64,000 nucleotides of DNA from Boesenbergia rotunda (lineage: Eukaryota; Streptophyta; Magnoliopsida; Zingiberales; Zingiberaceae): the NCBI GenBank assembly GCA_024364735.1, contig JAGFNQ010002314.1:1109073-1173072 (forward strand), in the 5' to 3' direction. Under the pieces are notes generated by a model that had not been told where the DNA came from, did no database searches, and saw only the letters and a program-made list of their open reading frames with translations. Position 1 is the first letter of the stretch, and each line of letters begins with the position of its first letter. This document shows, piece by piece, positions 20,029 through 30,709 of the stretch. The position numbers were made by a program, and so were the translations under genes.

Positions 20029-22206
20029 TGAACCTTGGATGGCTAGAGAGGTGGGGTGTGAATAGCCAGACACACAAAACACTTGCTCTTTGAACTTTCT
20101 GCACTTGTGGTTAGCAGCGGAAGAAAATACAGAAAAACAGAAACTGAAGAACAAGCTGAAGAACAAATAGAAAACCAATGCTAACTCAAAGGTTTACAAG
20201 GTTTGGGGATAACTTGCCCCTACTCCTTGGCGTGCCCGTGAGGTGGGTGATCCCTTGATCATCGGCAGATCAAGCCCTGGGAAATCTGGATAGAATGGAA
20301 CCTTCTTCTCATTGGAGTGACCTCTCTACAAAGAGTCTCAAGATGATATGGAAATAAGCACAGAGACAAAGAATCTTACAGAGCACAATGAACACACAGA
20401 AGGAAACACTTCACCGAGCTCAACCCAGCACAACTCTCACGCAAGAACTCCCCGCTCTTCATGTCTGCTTGCTGATGGACTCGCAAAGCTCTCCTCTGAT
20501 TCAAGGTGCTCAAGTCGCAAAGGATTCAACATATCAGAGTTTGCTTGAGTTCAGAGTGATTTGCAAGAGATGTGCAAGAAGTGCTCTCTCCTTCTGTTCC
20601 AGCCTTCTTTTAATCTCTGCTCATCAGCAGATCACCACCAGGCGCCTCTACAGCTCGCCAGCGTGTCTGAAGCTCACAGGAGCGTCTGCAGCAACCTCCG
20701 CTACCAACCCATTGGCCTCTACTGGACTCCACTGAACCCTCTTCAGCCGAGCCACAGGTCAATCGTCAGCTTCGCCAGCCGCTGCCAGTCCGCGCCATAA
20801 GTCGTTGAAACCTGAGAAGAGAAAAGAGCCAAACCTGACGAAGAGAAAGTCTCCAATTGACCCTCCTCCTTCGTTTGAGTCATCCCTGCATTACTTGCAC
20901 ACTCAACAGAGGCATAGCACAACAAATCAAAACAAAATCAGAGAAAACAGAAGTGTTCAGAATGAAATCAGAAGTCTGACAGTGGATTTGAATTAAAGTT
21001 ATCAGACACTGATCGGTCACCAGACCGATCATTGAAGACCCTGATCGATCAGGTAACCATCTGATCGATCCAATGACTCCGTGATCGGTCACACTGACCG
21101 ATCAGGATCGTGGATTGGTCACACTGAACGATCCATCAACTTACTGGCCACAACCCGCAGGTTCACTGCCAGAAACACCTGATCGGTCACCCAATCGATC
21201 AGGGTGTGCCCTGATTGGTCACAGTGACCGATTAGGTCACTTCTGGATCGATCAGGACCCATCCTGATCGGTCCAGGAGGCCTTTGATCGGTCACGGTGA
21301 CCGATCAATGGTTTCTCCAGAAACCCACTATCTCTTCTCTGATCGTTCACCAGAACGATCAGAGACCAAACAGAAGCATTCTGTTCTCACCCTGATCGTT
21401 CACCAGAACGATCAAAGCAAACAGAAACATTCTGTTCTCTTTCTGATCATTCACCAGAATGATCAGACTTCTGGATCGGTCACCAGACCGATCCACAACA
21501 AGGAGTTAGTGCCAACTCCTGATCGGTCTCCAGACCGATCCAGCTTCGACCAATTCAACCCTAAGTCTAGAGAACAGGCTCCCTAGCCTTCTCTGACTCA
21601 TTCTGGTCCCGGAGAAAAAGCTCACGTGCCCTCTCCGACCGGTACACTCAATGCTTAGTCCCCCGGACCAAGACTTCGTGCCCAGCTTCACTCACCGGGA
21701 CTTTGTTCAACCAAGCTTCCCTCGCTAGGACCTGGCTTCACTCACCAGCGTTTCTTCACCTAGCTTCACTCGCTAGGACCCGGCTTCACTCACCGGGGTT
21801 TCCATCACCTGGCTTCACTCACCAGGACCCAGCTTCACTCATCAGGGTTTCCATCACCTGGCTTCACTCAGCAGGACCCGGCTTCACTCATCGAGGTTTC
21901 CATCACCCGGCTTCACTCACCGGGGTTTCCATCACCTGGCTTCACTCACCAAGACCCGGCTTCACTCACCGGGGTTTCCATCACCCAACTTCACCCACCA
22001 GGACCCGGCTTCACTCACCGGGGTTTTCATCACCCGACTTCACTCACCAGGACCCGACTTCACTCACCGAGATTTCCGTCACCCGGCTTCACTCACCGGG
22101 ATTCGTGCCCAATCCCTGACCAGGACTTAAGATGAACTTATCTTATTAACCTAAACTTAAATCGGTGTCAACACCAAAACAACAATCAGGTCAGACTGCA
22201 TTAACA
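20029..22206 (-). repeat. 5' LTR of element B (2178 bp)
   Basis: The minus strand runs from TGTTAATGCAGTC (22206) to CCAAGGTTCA (20029). It holds the hairpin array (21640-22115), the TGATCGGTC palindromes (21005-21545) and the R-U5 part (20029-21000). It is not interrupted, so it shows the empty site of the solo LTR nested in the 3' LTR. The end carries CTTAC (22207-22211), the right target duplication. Confidence 0.88.
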
Positions 22207-23601
22207 CTTACAAGAAGATACAATAAGAAACTCAAGTAAATACAAAATAAATCTTACAAGATTTGCACACTTAGATCCTTGCTTGTCTTGTTTTCTCCTT
22301 CTTATTCCTTGGAAAATGCCTCTTGAAGTGCACCAACACTTGCTAAGAATTGGCGAAGAAGGAGGAGGAGAATCGTCGAAGAGCTGCGCTTCAATCCTCC
22401 CTGAAAACCCTAAATACCCGCAACCTAGGATTCCCTAATCGATTACCATATCAGACTTAGTCATTCAACGACTATTTTTTGAAGCTTAATCGATTAAGAA
22501 TATCTTAATAGATTGCCGAATTGATTCAGCACCGTTCTATGCTCTCGCGCAATACTGCTGTAATCGATTGCCCAATAGATTACCGGACAGCTTAATCGAT
22601 TGATCAATCAATTAAGAGAAGGCTGAATCGATTGCCCAATTGATTCAGACAGCTTCTGTTCTCGTAACTCATTTCTCCCAATTGATTACCTAATCGATTC
22701 ACTCCTTCCTTAATCGATTACCCAATCCATTAAGAAGGCTTCTGTTCACGAGAAACCAACACCAATCGATTACTCAATCGATTGACCCCAACCCTAAACT
22801 TGAGTGCACAAGTCTAGGATTCCCTTGCATAAACTTGGTTAACCGTGACTTGTTAGGACTTCCTCACTAAGTGTCCGATCATCCCTTTGACAGACTTGGA
22901 TTTTTCTTTCCCTAGTTCCTAACTAGGACTTACCCTAGTTCCCAACCAAGTTTGCCTAACCCTTGAGTTAGGTCTAGTCTCTCAGTAGACTTCCACCTTG
23001 CCAACGTGTGATCTTCCCGATACACCTGAACTTCACTTAATCCCACTAGGTGTGCCTAGTCCCACTAGGACTTTTCCCATGCCAACGTGCAATCTTCCCG
23101 ATCCACCTAGACTTCACCTAGTCCCACTAGGTGTGCCTAGTCCAACTAGGACTTTTCTCGTGCTAGCATGCGATCTCCCCGATCCACTTGGAATTCACCT
23201 AGTCCCACTAGGGCTTTTCCTGTGCTAGCATACGATCTCCCCGATCCATTTGGACTTCACCTAGTCCCACTAGGTATTTTCCCGTGCTAGCATGTGATCT
23301 CCCCAATCAACCTGGACTTCACCTAGTCCCACTAGGTGTGTCTAGTCCCACTAGGACTTTTTCCGTTCCAGCATGCGATCTCCCCGATCCACCTGGACTT
23401 CACCTAGTCCCACTAGGTCTTTTCCAGTCAAATCTCTAGTCAACCTTGACCCACTTGACTTACACGATATTCAAACATCTTACAATATTCAAACATCTTT
23501 ATCAAACATCGAAACTTAAGCTCTTCAAGCTTACCAAACATAAACTCACCCGAGCCTAGGCAAACTAGGTCAATCTTGACCTAACAATGATTGCCCCAAC
23601 A
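22207..23601 (-). repeat. 5' LTR of element C, right part (start of the LTR)
   Basis: The minus strand starts TGTTGGGGCAATC at 23601. It holds CCTAGT-CCC-ACTAGG palindromes (about 22985-23425) and a CCTAGTT-CCT-AACTAGG hairpin (about 22910), then an AATCGATT-rich block (22437-22800) and R-U5. With 7731-7947 it makes an LTR of about 1.6 kb. TGGAG (23602-23606) flanks it. Confidence 0.8.
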
Positions 23602-24700
23602 TGGAGCACTTACTATCCAACATCCACCGGTCCAAATCTCTATGTTCTTACACATAATGTACCCTAATTTGGAACCATTTTTGTATAATTATAAGGATAA
23701 ATTAATTGAGTTTCATTGCCTAGTCTGTCTCACCTAGTCTAAGTTATCAATCATGTTACTCCTATGGATATATTTATGAGATATATTCTAGCTTAATCAG
23801 TCTGATCTGATTAGCTAGATTTGCAAATTATGTTAAGGATTAAGTTAGGTTTTGTAATTAAATTTGAATTTTGAAAAACTTAAGTTAGATTTTGAAATTA
23901 AGTTTGAATTCTAAAAGATTAAGTTAGATTTTAAAGTTAAATTTGAATTTTAAAAAATTAAGTTAGATTTTAAAGTAAATTTTAACTTTTGAAAACTTAA
24001 GTTAGATTTTAATTTTGAAAAATTAAGTTGGATTTGAATTTAAATTTTAATTTTGAAAAATTATGTTAGATTTAAATTTTAAGTTTAGAATTTTAAATAA
24101 GGTAAAATTTTAAATTTGATTCATTAAATTAAAGGTAAAATTGATTAGATGTGTGGTTGAATGGGTTGGACTAAGCTTTTAGACCATAAGCATCTCACCC
24201 AATTATAAGTGATAAAACAGGGTACCCTTAACTATTTTGTGAGATGCATCAGATTTTATCTTTGATTTTAAATTAGAAACTATGATTTGATTGAACCATG
24301 AGTTAGATTCATGTTTAACTAGTAATAATTTGAAAATAAATTTCAATAATCAACTTCCAGGTCTTGGCGAGACACAGTGGCATTCTTGGTTATCGGAACA
24401 ACGACCCTTTCGTAGACAAATCCTTTTAAAGAAATTTCATTTTCAAGTTACTCTTTGAGAAATCTTGATCTAACTAGTCGAGGATGTGGCGAGGTAGCTT
24501 CGGCTAGTTCCACCGAGCTAAAACGACCAAATAGGGTACACCTTACCCTCTAACTCCTTAGACAGGCTTCCCTAACATATTATCATCTCGCCCCACCCTA
24601 ATACTAGGTTAACGTGCAAGTTTCAATCATGTCAAGTCCTTAATTAACCATTTCTATTGCTAAGCATGGTAATTTTGTAGAAAATTAAATAGACAATCAT
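23602..24700 (-). other. Non-coding tail of element F
   Basis: AT-rich DNA with repeated AAGTTAGATTTTGAAATTAA-like phrases (23840-24110). The block 24350-24620 is the reverse complement of the 780-1020 type in element A. No open frame of note is present. Confidence 0.65.
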
Positions 24701-24708
24701 TCAAACAA

Positions 24709-26380
24709 TTAAAAAAACATGCAAAGAAAATCATCTAAGTATAAAGATGGTTTTTCTATTGGCTCCCCCTGGACAGAAGCCTCGATATGAATTTTGCCCT
24801 TGGGGATCCAATAGTGGCTTAGTCTTGCTTGGTTAGTTAAGCTTAGCTTAGGGACCCATGCTTGGACTCGAGTGCTAGTATGGTTCAACATAGGATAGTA
24901 TGATCTATACCGTGAGTTGGTTCTGTAGCCAAGTCCGGATCGGTTAAGAACAACTTTCTATTTTCCAAAAATCATATCATGATTCTTGGAACCCGAAGTA
25001 AACCACTCTAGAGCAAATCTAAGTTCCTTCACTTGAGTATTCAGGGAAGAATTCTCTTCCTCAAGTTGTTGGACTTGAGTTGAGGTTCCTTCCTGAACAG
25101 TCTCAGTTAAGGAGCTTGAGTTGGCCTCCTTAAGAGCTTTTACCTCCTTTTGGAGGGACTCAACCCGAACGTTGGCTTTGGCCAACTTACTTGATAGATA
25201 AGAAATTAAGTCATATAAATTAGATTCAGGAAAACCCCTTACAGTGATTTACCGTCTTCTGATATTGAAAGTATTTCGGTTGTGTGACTTTCTTTCGGCT
25301 TTGCTTCAGACTCGGCGTCGAGTTCTTCTAATGTCGTCAGCGCAAGGAGGTTGGATTGGGGTACTTCTTCTTCATCCTCTGAAGATAACTTATCCCACAT
25401 AGCTTGGAGTGTCTTCTTTCTTCGTGACTTCTTGGCCTCCTTTAAGTTGGGATACTCCGATTTGAAGTAACCTTTCTTGTTGCACCCATAACAGGTGATG
25501 CCCATCTTTCCTTTTTTGACTCGTGCTTGATTCAGTTAGACTATCCTTTGACTGAATCATCATCTTCTTCATTCTCTGACCTTTGTTCATCTTGTAATAG
25601 TTCTGAGCTATTTTGACTAGCTCGGGGTAGTTGATGTCATCTTCGTCAGATTCTGAGTCAGAATCAGACTCGAGTATCAGTTGTGACTTTTTGTTCTTCA
25701 GTTTAGCTACAACTTTACCAGCAATAAGAGCAATATCTTTCTCGGCCTGTATAGTGTTAATCTGCTCATGTAATTCAAGTTCTGAAAATAGCTCATCTAA
25801 GTTAATTTTTGAAAGATCCCTCGAAACCTTGTAAGCATCTACCATAGATTTCCACAAAGTATTTCTGGGGAAAGAGTTTAAGGCATACCTTATCAAGTCT
25901 CGATTTTCTTCCTTATGGCCGATGGCATGAAGGTCGTTCATCAGCTCCTGGATGCATGCGTGAAGCTGTGAAATGGTTTCGTCATCTTACATCTTGATGT
26001 TATAGTGCTTGTTTAGGAGCAATCTCACTTACTGATATTAGTATTTGACATTCCTTCATGAAGCTCAATCAGCTTGTTCCAAAGATCCTTTGCACTGTTG
26101 AAGGGGCTGACACGGTTGAGTTCTTCCTTTGTAAGGCCACACTGGAGGGTCTGCATTGCCTTGTCGTCTATTTCTATCTTCTTCTTTAGGGCAACATCCC
26201 ACTCGGTGTATCCCAGAAATTCGCCTTGTGCATTCTTTGGGATTTCGAGGTTGGCTTGTATTATAATTCACATTTCCACTTGGGTTTTCAGGTGAACCTT
26301 CATGCAGCTCTTCTAGTAATTGAAATCCTCTCCTGAGAAGAGAGGAGGGCAGGCAGTGTATATCCTTCTTGTTGGGCCAT
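24709..26380 (-). pseudogene. gag: gag of element F
   Basis: The ATG at 26380 (MAQQEGYTLP) lies about 260 bp after the PBS. Gag motifs follow: SAKDLWNKLIELHEG in the region near 26060, then SFPRNTLWKSMVDAYKVSRD (near 25850) and an acidic Ser/Asp tract. The zinc knuckle at about 25495-25450 reads CYGCNKKGYFKSEYP: the His and the last Cys of CX2CX4HX4C are both Tyr, so zinc binding is lost. A coiled-coil-like part (25185-24960) and a tail with HYWIPKGK (near 24800) end it. Frames change several times (near 26060, 25500, 25200 and 24900). Without pol next to it, F would depend on another element even if gag were intact. Confidence 0.82.
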
Positions 26381-26639
26381 AAAGAGTCCTGAAAGAAACA
26401 GAAACAAAAAACTTGTTTGAAGATATGGTCTTGGATTAGTAGTGCGTTATGAAAATATATATAAGAAAAATTCCCGAGTGGTGATGCACCAATTTTGAGA
26501 AACAAAAAAAAATCTATGATTGAAAAAGGAACCAAAAAGAAATATCAGAAAAAGGCAAAAATACCTTTTCTAATTGAAAAAATAATGAAAAAATCTGAAA
26601 AATTGATCAACTAGTGGTTTCACCGAAATTGAGCAACCC

Positions 26640-26651
26640 GCTCGGATACCA
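26640..26651 (-). other. Primer binding site of element F
   Basis: The minus strand reads TGGTATCCGAGC, an initiator-tRNA-Met type PBS with one change. It lies two bases after the LTR end CCCACA. Confidence 0.8.
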
Positions 26652-26653
26652 CT

Positions 26654-27944
26654 TGTGGGATCGATATGATCGTTTAAGGGGGGGGTTGTGAATATCGATA
26701 CGAAAATTTTCAAACTAAAATTGTGAGTAAACGTAGCGGAATAATCAAAATGACAAGCAACAAAACACTAACAAGCTTTGTTTTACTTGGTTCGGAGTCT
26801 GCGATGGCTGCTACTCCAAGGCCAACGATCCTTGACCATTTTTGTTGGACAATTCAATAATCCACAAAATGAGTTATAGAGTATGATGATTAAGTACAAA
26901 AATAAAACTGAAACTTTATAGCGACAACACTTGATAAGGAAGAACAATGTGTTTCGTCATCGAAGTGGCATGTCGTCGATCTCGGATTACTTTCGTGCGG
27001 AGAAATTGAGCTCGAAAACTTGATCGCAATGATTCTGAATGCTTGAACTAATGTTTGGAACAAAGGGTGTGAACCCCCTTTTATATTGGCACTTAGGCGT
27101 GCGAGGGCGCATAGGGGCACCACCACGTCGCCGATTCGGCCGCGTCGTCATCCGCTGACTCGGCCAAATTATATCCACTCTCGGGTGCTTGAGTGCTCTG
27201 GGGCACTTGAGTGCTGATATGGCGCGTCCAATCAGCAGCTGCTAACTCAGCTTCGCCAGCGCTGAGCAAACCAAACTGGAGCGCTCGAGACCTCTTAGGC
27301 GCCTGGCTTCTCGGGTGCCTGAGTCCTCTTAGGCGCCCCCAATGCAGGTAGCTGCTAATCTTAGCTTGCAATCAAGGTTAGTTGAGGAAAATAATAATAT
27401 ATATAGAATGCATGTATATTTTTTGATAGTTAGAGCTATTTGGTCCTGACTTTGGATTTCAAATGAAATCCTAAGTCAAACCGACGCCTACTGTTCCATC
27501 TACCGGGGAACACGTCCTTACCTACTCCACTATGGAGAAGTTACCTTTTGTCAATCGGCACCTTTGGTTGTACTTTTGCTCGGCCTTTGAAGCTCCTGGA
27601 TCTCAAGACGTTTGTACCTTGACTCGTCCCTACTTCTGTCCATAGTCCTCGCTCGGCTAAGTCTTCTGCCCGATCTTCTGGATCAGGTCTTTGTGCCCAG
27701 TCTTCGACCAAGTCTTCATGCCCAACCCACAGTCAGGTCTTCGGTACCCAACCCTCGGCTAGGACTTCGTACCCAGTCTTCAACTAGGACTTCGTTCTCA
27801 ACCCTACAGGTCAAGACTTCGTGCCTAGATAAACTAGGACTTTCCTACACACTTAGCAAATCCGTTAGATCATAACACAAACTTAACTTTGAACCCTTTG
27901 CTATTATCAAAACCAGGTTCGATTTGGTGCTTCCGACACCAACA
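26654..27944 (-). repeat. 5' LTR of element F (1291 bp)
   Basis: The minus strand starts TGTTGGTGTCGG at 27944 and ends GATCCCACA at 26654. It contains GGCGCCTAAG-type GC-rich repeats (27090-27350), a TATA box TATAAAAG on the minus strand (plus 27079-27086) and AGGACTTCG/TGGTCGAGG-type repeats near its start (27650-27860). It is related to LTR piece K (39711-40962). Confidence 0.78.
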
Positions 27945-27949
27945 AGGCA

Positions 27950-28745
27950 GATTAACATTATCAAGAAGAGTTGATGTCTATAGCGGACAATGACGTTTAG
28001 GATTTTTTTGAATTGCCTGAACGTTCGAAACCTATTGGTTGTAAATGGATATTTAAAATCAAACATGATTCAAGGGCCAATGTCGAAAAGCATAAGCCTC
28101 ATCTTGTTGCCAAGGGATTCATTCAAAAGGAATATGTTGATTACAAGGAGACTTTCTCACCCATGATGACGAAAGACTCCCTTAGGGTAATCATGGCACT
28201 TGTAGCTCATTTTGATTTAGAGCTACATTAAATTGACGTAAAGACTGCTTTTCTCAATGGAAATATTGAGAAATTTATATCTATGGTGTAGCGAGAGAAC
28301 TTTGAGTCCTCAGACTCAAAACACCTAGTATATAGATTAAAGAAGTCCATTTATGGTTTGAAATAGGTGTCTCATCAATGGTACCGAATCTTTGATTAAG
28401 TGATTACCTTATTTGGATTTAAAGAGAACCTCGTTGATCAGTGCATATATGTTAAGTTTAGTGGGAGTAAGTTAGTTATACTTGTTCTATATGTGGATGA
28501 TATATTGCTTGCGAGCAATAATAAGGGGTTGCTGCATGAAACGAAGTCATTTCTATTTGAAAATTTTGAAGTGAAATATCTTGATGAAACATCCTTTGTT
28601 TTAGGCATACAAATCTGTCATGATCGTTCAAGAGACATTCTTGAACTTTTACAACAGACCTATATTGAAAAGGTGCTTATAGCATACAGAAATGTATACT
28701 TGGTGACACACCTATGTCAAGAGGTAATCGTGACAACTTGAGTCT
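27950..28745 (+). pseudogene. pol: Old copia reverse transcriptase fragment
   Basis: RT motifs of a different copia lineage: PIGCKWIFKIKHDSRANVEK, VDYKETFSPM, IDVKTAFLNGN, SIYGLK and the catalytic LYVDDILLASNNKG (near 28480). Stops are frequent: TAA after LELH (28229), TAG after ISMV (28288), TAG after YGLK (28364) and TAA after FD (28397), most of them one C-to-T step from CAA or CAG. It has no LTR, gag or integrase next to it. The LTR of F abuts it at 27944. Confidence 0.85.
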
Positions 28746-28781
28746 ATCATCTAATTAGAGGTAATTAGATGAAAATGGTGA

Positions 28782-30358
28782 GTAGGCTAACCCTGATACG
28801 ATTTAGGGATTTGTTTAACTACTTAATAGTTGTGATGATAGCTATTTAATATGTTTGTTGATACAGGACACAGAGATGTTGCGGATTATTCAGACAGTGA
28901 GCTCTCTTCACTTTTGGATTCCTACATCGGAGGCGGGTATCTCTGACTCTTCTTTTATATTTGTCACAGATATATATACTTGATATGCTTGTTTAGCAAT
29001 AGAGTAATAGATTGTGGCATGACTTTTATATTTGTTTTGCTGATGTTGTTTGTGTCACAACTGACATGTGATACCTATACCTTTAGGACTTAGGTTATGG
29101 TGCATTATCCATGATCCTTGCATATCATGTTGATATAGGTGGACTAGATAGTGGATGCTATTTGACCAGTGTTATGCATCATCGTGCACTGTATATCACT
29201 GTCGATCAGGGGCCCCTTTTGGGTGAGCTAGGTCGACAGTCATACTGACCTACCCATACGACCACTCATGGGTTAGTGGTTGACGGAGTATGGGTAGTGT
29301 GCTCTGTGCTGCTTCGCTCGTGCACTCATGGGTTAGTGAATTGGAGTGTGATAGCAGGCAGATGTCCCTCCTTGAGTAGTCCATATACCAGGAGATGAGA
29401 GGGAGAGGTCTCTCCCCCATTTATATACATGGGGTAGGGTAACACCCAGACAGAGATGTCCTCCAGAGATGGCCTGGGGTAGACAGAGATATCCCCGGAT
29501 AGGGCATGGAGTAGGGTGTTACACCGGCAGTATTCCGTCTACTCGATCGCTCAGGAGTAGTGATGGCAGAGTATGGACGACAGTCACAGCCCTACGTCGG
29601 AGGGTGGCCTCCGCTCAGCTTTCTCCCGTACATAGGTGACGATGTTTGACCGACGGCAGGGGTGACATGTCATTGCACCTTGTGTATTCATTTTTTTGCC
29701 CTTACTTGTGCTTGTTTTACTAGATGCTGCATATGATTGACATGCACTTACAGGAGACCCTTATGTCTGGACTTGGTGACTCTGCTACATTGGTATGGTA
29801 GTTCTTATTTTTTTTCTCTTGCAGTTGTTCTTATTACTTCCTGTGCACGGGTTATTTCAGTAGTCTATTACACTGCTGCTATCTTAGACTATCTTGTATA
29901 TATGATGAGATATTCGCTGAGTTCTATAACTCATTCTGTTATCTCCTTGTTTTATTTCAGGATGATTGACTGTAGTGTGCCCGACAGTTGTCCCAGTTTG
30001 CGTACTCATCGAGATGTCTTCGCGATTTTTATTCTATTTTGTTGGTAGTACTTGATGGTAGCAGTTTCTATATTTTTCTTCCGCTGTTGCTTTTGTGTTG
30101 GGTTTAGTCATACTATAAGGTGGTATAGTTGTACTTTTGTGAGACCTTTATGCCTTGTGTTTTGTCGTAAGTCGGACCGGTCCGCAGTCAAGTATGGTTT
30201 ACCCGGTTTTATTTTTATGTTCTGTCTTGATTTGAGGCCTGAGGCCCATTTTAACTGTGTGGTTATGTAATATGTATGTGTATATTGTCAGCCGGACAGG
30301 GGAGGTGCTGTCCGATTTGTTATTGGATCAGCGACTCCTAGGGTCTCGGGGCGTGACA
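28782..30358 (+). mobile_element. Gypsy-type LTR fragment L3
   Basis: It is similar in order and phrases to L1 (44345-45510): GATACAGG, then GGAGGCGGGTA, a tandem-repeat part (29200-29560) and TTTTATTTCAG. It ends GGGGCGTGACA at 30358, a usual gypsy LTR end. The LTR start is missing, and frames in it look random. Confidence 0.55.
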
Positions 30359-30359
30359 C

Positions 30360-30538
30360 GCGCTCACTTGGCTACCAGGATTCATAAACTTTAGTACTTA
30401 GCCTGGAGGTCTAGAGTTCGAATCCTGGGAAGGCAAAAATCCACTGGCCAGGGGTGGGAAGACCGTAGGGCATGGCCTAGAGAGCCGCCTGATGGGGCTA
30501 GAGGGGCCATGTCACTACATAAAAAGACGCCTTTTTAT
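30360..30538 (+). other. tRNA-like pol III boxes, possibly a SINE remnant
   Basis: An A-box-like GCGCTCACTTGGCTA (30359-30373) and a good B-box-like GAGTTCGAATCCTGG (30413-30427) lie about 40 bp apart, as in a tRNA or tRNA-derived SINE. No cloverleaf can be drawn, so it is not a tRNA gene. The 43-bp phrase after the B box (about 30420-30461) is repeated at 30553-30595. Confidence 0.3.
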
Positions 30539-30709
30539 TGTAACGACCCGGGGAATCCTGGGAAAGGCAAAAATCTACTGGCCAGGGGTGGGAAGTTCTT
30601 ATGAGTAACGACAGTCGACGACCAAAGGGGCTAGGTTGTTGGGGCGCCAAAAATGAAATTTGGCCGCCCAAGGGGCCGAGGGGTCAGGTTGACGGGCCGG
30701 GTCGTTACA
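30539..30709. mobile_element. 171-bp piece with 13-bp perfect inverted ends
   Basis: It starts TGTAACGACCCGG and ends CCGGGTCGTTACA. These could be MITE ends or the ends of a gypsy LTR after a large internal deletion; similar TGTAACGACCC starts are seen at 45511. No target duplication is visible (TTTAT/AGGAC). Confidence 0.4.

Larger units (their letters stand above)
7948..22206 (-). mobile_element. Element B: near-complete SIRE-like copia with accessory gene
   Basis: Minus-strand order: 5' LTR (22206-20029), PBS (20023-20011), gag, protease, integrase, RT, RNase H (to 15257), palindrome block, accessory gene (13949-12284), PPT and 3' LTR (11851-7948). The net length is about 12.6 kb without the nested solo LTR. 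Flanks CTTAT (7943-7947) and CTTAC (22207-22211) form a 5-bp target duplication with one change, and both lie inside C's LTR. The gene order is that of copia (integrase before RT). The long gag and the extra gene after pol fit the SIRE/Maximus group. All genes carry stops or frameshifts. Confidence 0.9.
4392..23601 (-). mobile_element. Element C: SIRE-like copia, gag only, interrupted by A and B
   Basis: Read on the minus strand: 5' LTR (23601-22212 joined to 7947-7731), PBS, gag remnant (7604-6109), a short non-coding part with an AATCGATT block, PPT (4912-4895) and the first 500 bp of the 3' LTR (4894-4392). No protease, integrase, RT or RNase H is present. Element D shows the same direct passage from the gag tail to the PPT region. 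B is inserted in the 5' LTR and A in the 3' LTR. The right flank TGGAG (23602-23606) should be one copy of C's target duplication within element F. Confidence 0.75.
23602..27944 (-). mobile_element. Element F: SIRE-like copia, 5' LTR and gag
   Basis: Minus strand: 5' LTR (27944-26654), PBS (26651-26640), gag (26380-24709), then non-coding DNA with the landmarks of element A's tail (24620-24180). The gag end passes straight to this tail, so pol is missing although the element is cut only later, at 23602, by element C. Its 3' end lies beyond C, outside the window. Confidence 0.72.

Noticed and set aside
29737..30270. Two frames of 103 and 72 codons rich in Phe, Cys and Tyr that look like membrane proteins
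   Set aside because: Composition follows the T-rich LTR L3; they share no feature with L1 at the same place.
30359..30430. Possible tRNA gene
   Set aside because: A and B boxes are present but acceptor, D and anticodon stems do not pair.
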